Counted from the first letter of the stretch, positions 25,297 through 34,741 are shown. The stretch: DNA of 64,000 bases from Bacillota bacterium (GCA_021771915.1 JAETNY010000004.1:16945-80944); one strand, 5' to 3'. Notes: generated from the letters alone by a model not told the origin. Made by a program: numbers and translations.

Positions 25297-26433
25297 ATGC
25301 AGGGTAAGATTGGCAAAATTGGCCGGGCAGAATTTTTTTCTCTGGCGTTGGTGCTGTGTTTGAACAGTTTAATGCTGTTGGGCAGCGCTGAAAAAACGGC
25401 TGCGCAACAAGCCTGGCTTTTAATTCTGTCGGCTATGCCGATTGGTTTGCTGCATTTGCTGCTGTTTTGGGGCTGGAACAGGCTTTATGCCGGACAAAGC
25501 TTTGGCGCTGCTCTGTATTATGCGTTTGGTCAGGCTGGCGGTAAAATAGTGCTTTTTGCTTACGCCTTGTTTTGGTTGTTGCTGACAGAATTATTTACGG
25601 GTTGTGTGGTGAGTTTTTGGGCTTCTCTGGGGGCGAATAATCTGCCGTTGTGGTTATATGCCGCTTTGTTTCTGCTGGCTGCGGCTTGTTTCGCGGCTAC
25701 TGGCGGTACGGCTTTGGCTCGTGTGGCTTTGCTGGTGGTGGTGCCAGCGCTGATTTTAACGCTGGCCAATCTTTGGCTTACTGTTTGGGGGGCGGATTTT
25801 GGCAATTTTCTGCCAGTTTGGCGCAGTAATGTGGATAGTATAATAGATTATAGCTGGCAGGGGTTATTGTTTGGTATATTGATTTTTGGCAGTTTTTCTG
25901 CTCTGCTGCCGCATCTGGTGCATGTGCGTGCGGTTAAGCAGCGCTTGAGAACATTACTCTGGACGGTTATTCTGGCCTTGCTGCTTTGGCTGATTCTGGC
26001 TTTGGGCAGTCAGGTTGTTTTGGGTGCTTCGTTGATACTTTATGAGTTTCCGATTTTACAGGTTTTTCGTTTGGCGGAGTTTGGACATTGGTTTAGCCGT
26101 TTTGAAGTAATCGGTGCGGTTTTGCTTGTTATGTTGGCATTGCTGCGTGTTGCGGCTTTTTTATCGGCGGCAGTTTCTGGTCTTTGTGAACTTTGGGGCT
26201 TTTCAAATCAGCAGCGTGGTCGTATTTGGCTGGTTGCTTTGGGTTGTTGGCTGCTACTGATGTCCTTGTTCTGTATTATGCCGGATTATGCCGGCTGGCT
26301 TATTGGGCATAGTTGGCTGATTTGGCTGGTTGCTGTTTTTTCAATGCTGCTTCCTGTTTTGGCGCTGATTTTTGGGGTGTTTAAATTTAAAAAGGAACAT
26401 CAAAATATTATTGTGAAACATGAACAATATTAG
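25297..26433 (+). CDS. gerAB: Spore germination receptor B subunit (GerB permease family)
   Basis: This 378-residue protein has about ten membrane helices and the fold of the amino acid/polyamine/organocation transporters, as in other GerAB-type proteins. It lacks clear sequence signatures beyond the characteristic N-terminal segment (GKIGRAEFFSLALVLCLNS) and a repeated Trp/Leu-rich helix pattern. The B subunit is thought to bind the germinant. The gene order A-C-B is that of B. subtilis gerK rather than gerA. A terminator follows, so the receptor operon is A-C-B only. Confidence 0.88.
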   Translation: MQGKIGKIGRAEFFSLALVLCLNSLMLLGSAEKTAAQQAWLLILSAMPIGLLHLLLFWGWNRLYAGQSFGAALYYAFGQAGGKIVLFAYALFWLLLTELFTGCVVSFWASLGANNLPLWLYAALFLLAAACFAATGGTALARVALLVVVPALILTLANLWLTVWGADFGNFLPVWRSNVDSIIDYSWQGLLFGILIFGSFSALLPHLVHVRAVKQRLRTLLWTVILALLLWLILALGSQVVLGASLILYEFPILQVFRLAEFGHWFSRFEVIGAVLLVMLALLRVAAFLSAAVSGLCELWGFSNQQRGRIWLVALGCWLLLMSLFCIMPDYAGWLIGHSWLIWLVAVFSMLLPVLALIFGVFKFKKEHQNIIVKHEQY

Positions 26434-26438
26434 CTGAT

Positions 26439-26478
26439 TTTGGGCGTGGAAAATTTGCTGCGCCCAAATGTTTTTTTT
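26439..26478 (+). terminator. Rho-independent terminator of the germination operon
   Basis: TTTGGGCG (26439-26446) pairs with CGCCCAAA (26461-26468). A run of eight T follows. Confidence 0.85.
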
Positions 26479-26645
26479 ATATCAGCAGGAAAAAGGAAAA
26501 TTATGTAGAATAATTATTATTATGAATTAAGTTATATACGGATTGCAACCTTAGAACATCTTTATAAGTTTATAAGCATTTTTAGCGTCGCTTGTCCGGT
26601 TTTTTGAAGACAGGCGAGTTATTTTTATTTTGGAGGGCAAAAGCT

Positions 26646-26984
26646 ATGACTTATAAAAGCAAACTGGCCAGTGCGGAAGCCGATTTGCTGTGTGACGCAG
26701 TTCTGGCACTGCAAAACCGAGAAGAATGCTATCGCTTTTTTGATGATTTGCTGACAACAAATGAATTTATTTCTATGGGGCAGCGCATTGCGGTGGCTCG
26801 CATGTTATATGACGATGAAAAGTATATGGATATAACTTATAAAACCGGGGCTTCATCAGCAACTATCAGTCGGGTTAAGCGTTGTGTGAGTTATGGGGCC
26901 GACGGTTATAATGTTGTGTTGCATCGTCTGGCCAAAGCACAGAATGAAAATTCGGAAATAAATTCAGATAAACAGTCAGAATAA
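26646..26984 (+). CDS. YerC/YecD family TrpR-related DNA-binding protein
   Basis: The 112-residue protein belongs to the TrpR-like YerC/YecD family. Visible motifs are LCDAVLALQNREECYRFFDD, LLTTNEFISMGQRIAVA and the HTH YMDITYKTGASSATISRVKR. The start is the ATG at 26646, preceded by GGAGGG. Its target is unknown. In many Firmicutes this gene lies directly before pcrA, as here (57 nt apart). Confidence 0.9.
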   Translation: MTYKSKLASAEADLLCDAVLALQNREECYRFFDDLLTTNEFISMGQRIAVARMLYDDEKYMDITYKTGASSATISRVKRCVSYGADGYNVVLHRLAKAQNENSEINSDKQSE

Positions 26985-27041
26985 AAAGTTATAATAAGGC
27001 AAGCCGCGGATAAAAAAGTTATTGGCTGAAAAGGTGAGAAA

Positions 27042-29294
27042 ATGGAAAAGAATATATTACAGGATTTGAATGAGATGCAGCGTTTGGCTGTGCAGACCAC
27101 TGAGGGGCCGGTTTTGGTTTTAGCTGGCGCCGGCAGTGGCAAGACCAAGGCCCTGGTTACAAGGGCGGCCTATTTGCTGCAGGAAAAGGCCATTCGTCCG
27201 GGCGAACTTTTGGCCTTTACTTTCACCAATAAAGCCGCCAAAGAAATGTGCGAGCGTATGGAAAAGCTGACCGGTCTTTCGGTGCGCAATATGTGGGTTG
27301 GTACTTTTCATAGTATTTGTCTGCGTATTTTGCGCCGGGAAATTCAAAATCTTCCTTTTGATACGCAGTTTATCATTTATGATGACGCTGACCAACAAAC
27401 GCTGATTAAACGTATTCTTAAAGAAATGGGCTTTGCCAAGGATAAGGAATATCACCCCCGGGCGGTTGCGGCTGAAATCAGCAAATGTAAAAACCAGTTG
27501 TTAACGCCAGATGATTATTTAAAAGAAATCGGCACAGAATGGGAAAATATGGTGGGCAGAATTTATGCATCTTATCAGCAGCGTCTTTTGGCCGCCAATG
27601 CTATGGATTTTGATGATTTGATTATGTATACGTTGCGCCTGTTTGAAGAACAGCCACAGGTTTTGGCCAAATATCAGCAGCGTTTTCGTTATATTATGGT
27701 TGACGAGTATCAGGACACCAACTATTCTCAGTACTATTTAATTCGTTTGTTGGCAGCTGGCAGCCAGAATATTTGTGCTGTTGGCGACCCGGACCAGAGC
27801 ATTTACGGCTGGCGTGGGGCGGATATTGGCAATATCTTGAATTTTGAACAGGATTATAAGGATTGCAAGCTGATTAAACTTGAGCAGAATTATCGCAGCA
27901 CCAAAAATATTTTGGATGCGGCTAATAGTTTGATTGCACATAATACCCAGCGCAAGCCCAAAGACCTTTGGACAGACGCTGAAGCTGGAGAATTGATTGA
28001 ATATCAGGAATTACCCGATGACCGTTCAGAGGGTATGTTTGCGGTTGAAACGATTGCCATGATGCGCGAGCAGGGCTATGAATATAAGGATTTTGCGGTT
28101 GTGTATCGCACACATACACAGGCGCGTGTGTTGGAAGAAGCGCTTTTGAAATATGGCTATCCTTATCATGTTTATGGCGGCATGAAGTTTTACGAGCGTA
28201 AAGAAATTAAGGATACGCTGGCTTATTTGCGTTTGCTGGTTAATCCTGATGATAATTTGAGTTTGGCGCGTATTATTAATGAGCCAAAGCGCAGTATTGG
28301 TCTGGGCAGTTATCAGAAGCTGGAGGACGGCGCTGCGGAGTTGGGGCTTTCCGTGTTCCGGGTTTTAACAATGCCAGAGGTTTTGCAGACCTTATCACCA
28401 ACCGCGCAGAAAAGTGTAGGTCGTTTTGTTGATTTGATTGCTCATCTGCGAGATTGGGCGCAGAAGCTGGATATTCCAGAACTTTTGGATATGGTTTGGT
28501 CTGAAACAGGTTATTTTGATTATCTGGAAAAGCAGGACCCAACTACGGCCGAAACCCGTATGGAAAATTTGCGTGAGTTTGCCGCCTCGGCGGTGGACTT
28601 TATGAATAATATGCAGGAGGCGCAGCAGTTGGCTGGCGATGATGAATTTGCCGATGCAGAAGATAATGCGCCGACTTTAGAGAATTTTTTGGCTCGTTTG
28701 GCTTTGATTACGGATACCGACAGTTATGACAGCGAAGACGGCAGTGTTACGCTGCTGACAATGCATGCCGCTAAGGGCTTGGAGTTCCCGGTGGTGTTTA
28801 TGATTGGTCTGGAGGAGAAGATTTTTCCTCATGCCCGGGCGCTAACCGATGAGGACGACATGGAGGAGGAGCGCCGTTTATGTTATGTGGCGATGACGCG
28901 TGCTAAAAAGCGCCTGTTTATCACCAGAGCCATGCGCCGCAATCTTTTTGGTCAATATGTTAATCTGCCGCCCAGCCGTTTTGTGAATGAAATTCCGGCA
29001 GAACTGGTTAATATGCATACCTTAAGCTATAAACGACCGGAAGTTAAACGAGAGGCCGCGCCGCCCAGTACTTCTCTGTATGTCAGCCGGGCTAAACATA
29101 GCTTTGAACCGCAGTCAACATCACAGGTACAGTTGATTAATATTGGCGATAAGGTTCAGCACACCAAATTTGGCCTGGGCGTGGTAGTGAAAATTGACGG
29201 CAGTGGGGAAGACGCATCACTTTCCATTGCTTTCCCCGGCCAGGGTATCAAGGTTTTAATTCAGAAATATGCTCCCTTAAAGCTGGTTAAATAA
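27042..29294 (+). CDS. pcrA: ATP-dependent DNA helicase PcrA (UvrD/Rep family)
   Basis: This 750-residue 3'-5' superfamily 1 helicase has motif Q/I (NEMQRLAV, then AGAGSGKT near 29), motif II VDEYQDTN, motif III GDPDQSIYGWRGAD, motif IV QNYRST, motif V LTMHAAKGLEFPVVF and motif VI EERRLCYVAMTRAKKRL. The C-terminal tail has the Tudor-like end GDKVQHTKFGLGVV, typical of PcrA, which binds RNA polymerase. It acts in repair, rolling-circle replication and removal of RecA. The ATG at 27042 follows AAGGTG. Confidence 0.95.
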   Translation: MEKNILQDLNEMQRLAVQTTEGPVLVLAGAGSGKTKALVTRAAYLLQEKAIRPGELLAFTFTNKAAKEMCERMEKLTGLSVRNMWVGTFHSICLRILRREIQNLPFDTQFIIYDDADQQTLIKRILKEMGFAKDKEYHPRAVAAEISKCKNQLLTPDDYLKEIGTEWENMVGRIYASYQQRLLAANAMDFDDLIMYTLRLFEEQPQVLAKYQQRFRYIMVDEYQDTNYSQYYLIRLLAAGSQNICAVGDPDQSIYGWRGADIGNILNFEQDYKDCKLIKLEQNYRSTKNILDAANSLIAHNTQRKPKDLWTDAEAGELIEYQELPDDRSEGMFAVETIAMMREQGYEYKDFAVVYRTHTQARVLEEALLKYGYPYHVYGGMKFYERKEIKDTLAYLRLLVNPDDNLSLARIINEPKRSIGLGSYQKLEDGAAELGLSVFRVLTMPEVLQTLSPTAQKSVGRFVDLIAHLRDWAQKLDIPELLDMVWSETGYFDYLEKQDPTTAETRMENLREFAASAVDFMNNMQEAQQLAGDDEFADAEDNAPTLENFLARLALITDTDSYDSEDGSVTLLTMHAAKGLEFPVVFMIGLEEKIFPHARALTDEDDMEEERRLCYVAMTRAKKRLFITRAMRRNLFGQYVNLPPSRFVNEIPAELVNMHTLSYKRPEVKREAAPPSTSLYVSRAKHSFEPQSTSQVQLINIGDKVQHTKFGLGVVVKIDGSGEDASLSIAFPGQGIKVLIQKYAPLKLVK

Positions 29295-29318
29295 TTTCTG
29301 TAACAGAGAGGAATATGC

Positions 29319-29762
29319 ATGCAATATCAGGAGAAACAGCAGGATTTGTTTGCCACGCCGCCAGAATATTATCTGGTGCATTGTATCAGTGCGGATTTTG
29401 CCATGGGCGCCGGTATCGCTGTGCAGTTTAATCGGCAGTTTTCCATGCGTGATAAGCTTAGGGCAGCTTTCCCGGATTATCTGGCTGATTGGCAGGTTCA
29501 GGGGCGTAGCTATGATTGTTTATTAGAGGAGCGAGTTTTTAATCTGATAACCAAAGAGCGATATTATCAGAAGCCAACTTACCAAAGCCTGGAGGGGGCG
29601 CTCAAGCTTATGCAGAAAATATGTCGGCAGCGGCATATTAGACTGTTGGCAATGCCGTTGATTGGCTGTGGTTTGGATAAGCTGCAATGGCCAGAGGTTT
29701 CTGCGATGATTAAGACGTTGTTTGCGCAAGATGATTTAGAGATATTGGTTTGTATAAAATAA
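29319..29762 (+). CDS. Macrodomain protein (ADP-ribose-binding, TARG1/DarG-like)
   Basis: This 147-residue single macrodomain has VHCISADFAMGAGIA near 24-38 (ribose-binding loop), a basic middle part and MPLIGCGLDKLQWPEV near 109-124. This form resembles the macrodomains that remove ADP-ribose from DNA or proteins. No DarT-like toxin gene is adjacent. It is 24 nt downstream of pcrA, so an operon linking repair helicase and de-ADP-ribosylation is plausible. The enzyme activity is inferred from the fold only. Confidence 0.82.
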   Translation: MQYQEKQQDLFATPPEYYLVHCISADFAMGAGIAVQFNRQFSMRDKLRAAFPDYLADWQVQGRSYDCLLEERVFNLITKERYYQKPTYQSLEGALKLMQKICRQRHIRLLAMPLIGCGLDKLQWPEVSAMIKTLFAQDDLEILVCIK

Positions 29763-29826
29763 ATTGAGCATTTTTTCGGCGCATCTCTCATATGCCTAAA
29801 TATAAGGGCAGGGGAGGTGCGCTTTT

Positions 29827-30399
29827 TTGGTTAATATAATCTGGCTGTTGCTGTTGCTGGCTGGTTTCGCTGCAGCGGCCTGGCAGGGTAATATTGGTAT
29901 GGTAACACAGGCTGCTTTTGCCGGCGCGGCCAAGAGTGTTGATTTGATAGTATCGCTGGCCGGAGTTTTAATGCTTTGGCTGGGTGTTTTGGCTTTAATG
30001 GAAGCCAGTGGGCTTTTACAGAAGCTGGCCGGATTGCTTTCGCCATTGCTGCGCCATTTGTTTCCGGAACTTCCGGCAGATAGCCCGGCTTTCAGCGGCA
30101 TTGTGCTGAACTTTTGCGCTAATCTGCTGGGTTTGGGTAATGCGGCCACACCTTTTGGTTTGCAGGCCATGCAGGAGTTACAACAGCTTAATCCAAAACC
30201 AGATACCGCTTCTGACAGTATGATAACCTTGCTTTTGCTGAATACCAGCGCCATAACTTTGTTGCCAACAACGGTTATTGCCTTGCGCAGTAGTGCCGGT
30301 TCGGCCAATCCCACCGAAATTTTACTGCTTTGCATATTATCTTCTGCTTTTGGTTTGTTGGTGGGACTGGTAGCGCATGCCGTTTTGCGGCGGCGTTGA
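29827..30399 (+). CDS. spmA: Spore maturation protein A
   Basis: This 190-residue integral membrane protein of the nucleoside-recognition (Gate) domain type has the SpmA start VNIIWLLLLLAGF and conserved GVLMLWLGVLALMEASGL and LGNAATPFGLQAMQEL. Spm proteins are required for full dehydration of the spore core. The start is the TTG at 29827, about 10 nt after GGGGAGG, and no upstream ATG or GTG fits the family. spmB follows 30 nt later. Confidence 0.92.
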   Translation: MVNIIWLLLLLAGFAAAAWQGNIGMVTQAAFAGAAKSVDLIVSLAGVLMLWLGVLALMEASGLLQKLAGLLSPLLRHLFPELPADSPAFSGIVLNFCANLLGLGNAATPFGLQAMQELQQLNPKPDTASDSMITLLLLNTSAITLLPTTVIALRSSAGSANPTEILLLCILSSAFGLLVGLVAHAVLRRR

Positions 30400-30429
30400 G
30401 ATTGCATAAGGGTTAAGGGGGCAAACAAA

Positions 30430-30963
30430 ATGTCTGCTGTGGTTCTGGCACTTTCACAATGGGCAATACCGGTTTTTTTGATTTTTGCACCGATTTACGC
30501 ACTTTTCAAGGGCGTTGATGTTTATAATGTGTTTTGTGACGGCGCAGCGAGAGGTCTTCGCTTATTGGTGCAAATTCTGCCGTTTTTGTTGGGTATGCTG
30601 GTAGCGATTGAAGTGTTTAACGCTAGTGGTGCTATGCAGTTGGCATTGGCACAGCTTCAGCCGATATGTAACCGCTTTGGTTTACCGGCAGATATTCTGC
30701 CTTTGGCTGTGTTGCGTTCGCTTTCTGGCAGCGGTGCCTTGGCTTGGTGCGCCCAGATTATTGAAACAAATGGTCCTGACAGCTTTATTGGCCGTTTGGC
30801 TGCTACAATGCAGGGTAGTACGGATACAACATTTTATGTGTTAACGGTTTATTTTGGTTCTGTGGGCGTTTTGCATCATCGTCATGCATTGGTGGTTGGT
30901 TTGCTGGCCGATTTGGCAGCTTTTGCGGCGGCTTTCTTCCTCTGCACACTTATATTTAAATAA
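30430..30963 (+). CDS. spmB: Spore maturation protein B
   Basis: This 177-residue membrane protein is a partner of SpmA. It has IYALFKGVDVYNVFCDGAAR, LPLAVLRSLSGSGAL and the conserved QGSTDTTFYVLTVYFGSVGV of the family. AGGGGG-type ribosome binding bases precede the ATG. It acts with SpmA during spore core dehydration. Confidence 0.93.
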   Translation: MSAVVLALSQWAIPVFLIFAPIYALFKGVDVYNVFCDGAARGLRLLVQILPFLLGMLVAIEVFNASGAMQLALAQLQPICNRFGLPADILPLAVLRSLSGSGALAWCAQIIETNGPDSFIGRLAATMQGSTDTTFYVLTVYFGSVGVLHHRHALVVGLLADLAAFAAAFFLCTLIFK

Positions 30964-31058
30964 AAGTTGATTTAAGGCATTTTCTTTGTTATAATGAATT
31001 AGCTATAATTAGTTTATGCTAATTTTTGGTAATTCATTTGGACAAGCAGGATAAAAAT

Positions 31059-31793
31059 ATGGAGGAAAGATTGCAGAAAATTCTGGCGCAGCACAATGTG
31101 GCGTCGCGCCGGGCGGCAGAACAGCTGATTTTGGCTGGGCGCTTAAAGATAAATGGTCGGATAGCTCAGTTGGGTGATAAGGCAGACCCGAGGCTTGATG
31201 AGATTTTGTTGGACAATCAGCCGTTACCACCATTGGCTCAGTTGCGTTATCTGTTGCTGTATAAACCGGCTGGTTATATTACCAGTGTGCATGATGAACG
31301 TGGTCGCCGAACAGTTATTGATTTGTTTAAGGCTTCGGCAGAAAATTTTAAGTCCCAGCGTTTATATCCGGTGGGACGGCTTGATTATGCCACCTCTGGC
31401 GCGTTGCTGTTAACCAATGATGGAGAATTGACCAATGCCCTGTTGCATCCCAAGGGAGAGATAACCAAGGTCTACCAGTGTTGTTTTCGGGGGCGGCTGA
31501 CGGCGGACAAGCTGAGTCAACTGGAGCATGGTGTTAAGCTGGACGATGGCTGGACGGCTCCGGCCAGGGTACGCCGCATTAATGACGCTGTGGTAGAGTT
31601 GGCTATTCACGAGGGGCGTAATCGACAGGTACGGCGTATGATGGCGGCCGTTGGTCTTGAGGTTATCTGGCTGAATCGTATCAGTTTTGCTGGTTTGACG
31701 TTGCAGGGTCTTAAGCCAAGTCAGTGGCGAGAATTGACTGCATCGGAGATTGAGCGCTTGTTGGCAATTAAAGAGAGCATATCAAATAAATAA
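31059..31793 (+). CDS. rluB: RsuA/RluB-family rRNA pseudouridine synthase
   Basis: This 244-residue protein has an N-terminal S4 RNA-binding domain (RLQKILAQHNVASRRAAEQL) and a catalytic domain with YPVGRLDYATSGALLLTNDG, where the Asp is the catalytic residue. It ends with EGRNRQVRRMMAAVG. It isomerises a uridine in large-subunit rRNA, by analogy with E. coli RluB at 23S position 2605. The start is the ATG at 31059, after AGGA. An in-frame upstream start at 31026 is less likely. The gene is commonly found after spmA/spmB in clostridia. Confidence 0.92.
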   Translation: MEERLQKILAQHNVASRRAAEQLILAGRLKINGRIAQLGDKADPRLDEILLDNQPLPPLAQLRYLLLYKPAGYITSVHDERGRRTVIDLFKASAENFKSQRLYPVGRLDYATSGALLLTNDGELTNALLHPKGEITKVYQCCFRGRLTADKLSQLEHGVKLDDGWTAPARVRRINDAVVELAIHEGRNRQVRRMMAAVGLEVIWLNRISFAGLTLQGLKPSQWRELTASEIERLLAIKESISNK

Positions 31794-31820
31794 AAATATA
31801 AAATTGGGAGGCGAATTAAA

Positions 31821-32315
31821 ATGACTGGAATTAAGAAAAAGGGCAATTCCACAGAAGAAAGAATGGAAATGGCAGCAGAAAGCGCGCGCGGCTATTTTCG
31901 ACAGGGGCTAAACTGTGCTGAGTGCGTGGTTAAGGCTTTTATGGAGGTTTACGATACAGGTTTTCCGCCGGAAACAGTGGCTTTGTCCACTGGTTTTGGC
32001 GCTGGTTTGGGGCATACTCGTGAGGGTGTTTGTGGGGCTATTTCCGGCGCGGTTATGGCGCTGGGTATGGTAAAAGGCCGCCGCAATCCTATGGAGGGCG
32101 AGGATATGGCTGAACGTGTGACCAAATTGCAGCAGGAAGTTTATCCGCTTTTTGGCGATTTGGTGCGAGAAATTCAGGCGTCTAATGAAAATCGTCTGAT
32201 TTGCCAGGATTTAACCAATCCCTTTGAAGATTTTGACTGCAAACCGCGTAAAAAATTCTGCATGCAGCTGATTGCCGATTGTGCGGCGTTGGCAGTTAAG
32301 CATGCCGATAAATAA
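31821..32315 (+). CDS. C_GCAxxG_C_C family redox-type protein
   Basis: This 164-residue protein has the family signature: GLNCAECVVKAF, then FGAGLGHTREGVCGAISGAV (the GxxxxGxxCGA part) and later Cys residues near 131, 142 and 149. The multiple conserved Cys suggest a metal- or FeS-binding role, often linked to membrane redox enzymes or split-soret-like proteins. The biochemical role is unknown. TTGGGAGG precedes the ATG. Confidence 0.85.
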   Translation: MTGIKKKGNSTEERMEMAAESARGYFRQGLNCAECVVKAFMEVYDTGFPPETVALSTGFGAGLGHTREGVCGAISGAVMALGMVKGRRNPMEGEDMAERVTKLQQEVYPLFGDLVREIQASNENRLICQDLTNPFEDFDCKPRKKFCMQLIADCAALAVKHADK

Positions 32316-32338
32316 TAAAGTTAAGGAGTGTGAAAGTT

Positions 32339-32884
32339 ATGGAAACAGAAAGAACTCGTTTGCAGCAGGGCATGGTGCAGGTTTATACTGGCGATGGTAA
32401 AGGCAAAAGCACAGCTTCTTTTGGGTTAGCATTGCGCGCAGCCGGCTGTAATATGCATGTGGTAATTATTCAGTTTATGAAAGTAAGTGGTCATTATGCC
32501 GAGGACGAGGGTATTCGTCGTTTGGGTGAAACTGTTGAACATTACTGTTTTGGTAACCCCGGTTGGGTAAAAAAAGGCGAGGGCACTGAGGCTGATTATG
32601 CGCAGGCCAAGGCTGGCATGGAAAAGGCGCGTGAGGCTTTACAAAATCCTGATGTAGATATTGTTATTTTAGATGAAATTAACAATGCGCTTTATTTTGA
32701 GTTGGTGACCGAAGAAGAAGTTTTGGACTTGATTAAAACCAAACTACCGAATATTGAACTGCTGCTGACGGGGCGCAACGCGCCTGATGCAATTATTGAG
32801 GCGGCAGATTTAGTGACAGAGATGCGTGAAGTTAAGCATTATTATACTAAAGGTGTGCCGGTGCGTCGGGGTATTGAATTTTAA
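32339..32884 (+). CDS. cobO: Cob(I)alamin adenosyltransferase (CobA/CobO/BtuR type)
   Basis: This 181-residue protein has the P-loop YTGDGKGKSTASFGLALRA near 15-33, then MHVVIIQFMK, VDIVILDEINNAL and a C-terminal TEMREVKHYYTKGVPVRRGIE. It transfers the adenosyl group of ATP to cob(I)alamin to make coenzyme B12. The start is the ATG at 32339, 9 nt after AAGGAG. A GTG at 32330 is in frame but too close to the ribosome binding site. No other cobalamin genes are in view. Confidence 0.95.
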   Translation: METERTRLQQGMVQVYTGDGKGKSTASFGLALRAAGCNMHVVIIQFMKVSGHYAEDEGIRRLGETVEHYCFGNPGWVKKGEGTEADYAQAKAGMEKAREALQNPDVDIVILDEINNALYFELVTEEEVLDLIKTKLPNIELLLTGRNAPDAIIEAADLVTEMREVKHYYTKGVPVRRGIEF

Positions 32885-33441
32885 TGGATAAGCAATTATA
32901 TTTTGATAATGATGAAGACGGTTTGAATATTTTAACAAGTCACCCTGTTTTTCGTCAGTTCTTTTCTGATGATTTGTATTATGATTGTGCGAACGAAGAA
33001 GCGCCGTTTGGTAATGACGAGGGCAGTGATACATTGTATGAATTGCAGGATTGTCTGCGCAATCGGCATACGGTGGATTTTGCTGATTTTCCGCGTTGGC
33101 TGATTGAAGAAGAATGGGAAATGACCTATTTGCCACCGCAAAGCGAGCAGACAGATGAGCAACTGTGGCAGCAGGCCGCCCAAACTATTGATGGTTTGCC
33201 GGGTGAGCAGGGACTTTTGTTGGTTGACCAGGTTATTTTAGCAACGGCCTTTGGGCAACTGAAAATAACCGGTCAGCTAGATGATAAATTGCAAAACATG
33301 GCTTTTCAATCACTGGACAGACAGGAAAAAATGTGTCGATTGTTTTGGAATTGGCAAAAGGCCGAACCTCCAAATTCGCTTGCCATTATGCGACGCGATT
33401 TAACGGCATATGCAAACAGTTGCCAGACTGCAAAATGTTGA
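32884..33441 (+). CDS. Hypothetical acidic protein
   Basis: This 185-residue protein belongs to no recognised family. It has no signal peptide or membrane segment. It is very acidic at the N-terminus (FDNDEDG, NEEAPFGNDEGSD) and rich in Gln, Trp and Leu helices later on (LPGEQGLLLVDQVILATAF, LFWNWQKAEPP). Its ATG overlaps the stop codon of the cobalamin adenosyltransferase gene (TAATG), so the two are co-translated and may be functionally linked. It is followed 18 nt later by the flavoprotein gene. Confidence 0.7.
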   Translation: MDKQLYFDNDEDGLNILTSHPVFRQFFSDDLYYDCANEEAPFGNDEGSDTLYELQDCLRNRHTVDFADFPRWLIEEEWEMTYLPPQSEQTDEQLWQQAAQTIDGLPGEQGLLLVDQVILATAFGQLKITGQLDDKLQNMAFQSLDRQEKMCRLFWNWQKAEPPNSLAIMRRDLTAYANSCQTAKC

Positions 33442-33459
33442 GTCTGGGAGGTTGACTGA

Positions 33460-34734
33460 ATGAGTACGGTTTTGGTGATTGGCGGTGGTGCGGCCGGTTG
33501 TATGGCTGCGATTACAGCAGCCAGGGCTGGCGCCTCTGTTACACTCTGGGAAAAAAATGATTTGCTGGGGCGCAAGCTGGCTATTACTGGCAAGGGACGT
33601 TGCAATGTTACTAATGCCGCGCCGGTTGATGAATTGATTGCCAATATTCCTGGTAACGGTCGTTTTATGCACAGTGCTTTTGCAGCTTTTGATAATCAGG
33701 CTGTTATGCAGTTTTTTGAAGAGTTAGGCGTGCCACTAAAAGTGGAACGAGGTCAACGCGTTTTTCCTCAGTCAGATAAGTCAGCAAATGTGATTGCCGC
33801 TTTGGAGGGTGAACTTAAGCGTTTGAGAGTAGATGTTTGCCTGAAAACCACTGTTAAAAAATTATTGCTGGCAAAAGAAAATGATGGCACCCAGTGTGTA
33901 GTAGGGGCTGTTTCGGCCAATGGTTTGAAAAAACAAGTCGATGCGGTTATTTTAGCGACTGGTGGTGCTACCTATCGGGCAACAGGCAGTAGTGGGGACG
34001 GTTATGCTTTGGCTGCGATGGTTGGACATACGATAATTGAGCCATTGCCAGCATTGGTGCCGCTGGTGGCGGCGGAAAGCTGGGTTGGGGAGTTGGCCGG
34101 CCTTTCTTTGCGCAATGTGGAATTTAGTCTATACAGAAACGGTCAGCCAAGCAAAAAGAATTTGCTAGTTAAGCTTTTTGGCGAACTTTTGTTTACACAT
34201 TTTGGGCTTTCCGGTCCTGTGGTGTTGACCGCTTCTCGGCCGGCTGCATTGTTTTGGCGTGATAATCCCGGCCAGCCCTTGCTGGCGCAAATTAATTTGA
34301 AGCCGGCTTTAAACCTGGAACAGTTACAGGAGCGTTGGGATAGAGAAATGCAGAGCGGTTCTAAGCGACATTTGCATAATGTTCTGACAGAATGGTTGCC
34401 CAAGTCTTTGATTATGCCGTTTATTCAATTGACTGGTTTAACGCCGGATAAGCCGCTGAACACCTTGCAGCATCGTGAACGGCAGGCTTTATTGGCAACC
34501 ATGCAGGCATTTCCGTTAATGTTGGTGGGTACTCGGCCGCTTAATGAGGGGATTGTAACCTGTGGCGGTGTGGCTGTGAAAGAGATTAACCCCAAAACTT
34601 TCGCCTCTAAACTGGCGGTTGGTTTATTTATTGTTGGTGAATTGCTTGATGTTGATGCTTTTACTGGCGGTTATAATTTGCAGGTAGCATTTAGCACTGG
34701 GCATGCCGCCGGAATGGCAGCGGCTTTATTATGA
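33460..34734 (+). CDS. HI0933/BaiN-family NAD(P)/FAD-dependent oxidoreductase
   Basis: This 424-residue flavoprotein has an N-terminal FAD-binding GGGAAGCMAAITAARAGASV and the family-specific GRKLAITGKGRCNVTNA near 43-60. A second nucleotide-binding part has ILATGGATYRATGSSGDGY, and the C-terminal part has TCGGVAVKEINPKTFASKL and LLDVDAFTGGYNLQVAFSTG. The family includes uncharacterised YhiN-type proteins and the clostridial BaiN bile-acid enzymes. Substrate cannot be assigned from sequence. It is followed by two terminator hairpins. Confidence 0.9.
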   Translation: MSTVLVIGGGAAGCMAAITAARAGASVTLWEKNDLLGRKLAITGKGRCNVTNAAPVDELIANIPGNGRFMHSAFAAFDNQAVMQFFEELGVPLKVERGQRVFPQSDKSANVIAALEGELKRLRVDVCLKTTVKKLLLAKENDGTQCVVGAVSANGLKKQVDAVILATGGATYRATGSSGDGYALAAMVGHTIIEPLPALVPLVAAESWVGELAGLSLRNVEFSLYRNGQPSKKNLLVKLFGELLFTHFGLSGPVVLTASRPAALFWRDNPGQPLLAQINLKPALNLEQLQERWDREMQSGSKRHLHNVLTEWLPKSLIMPFIQLTGLTPDKPLNTLQHRERQALLATMQAFPLMLVGTRPLNEGIVTCGGVAVKEINPKTFASKLAVGLFIVGELLDVDAFTGGYNLQVAFSTGHAAGMAAALL

Positions 34735-34741
34735 CAATAAT

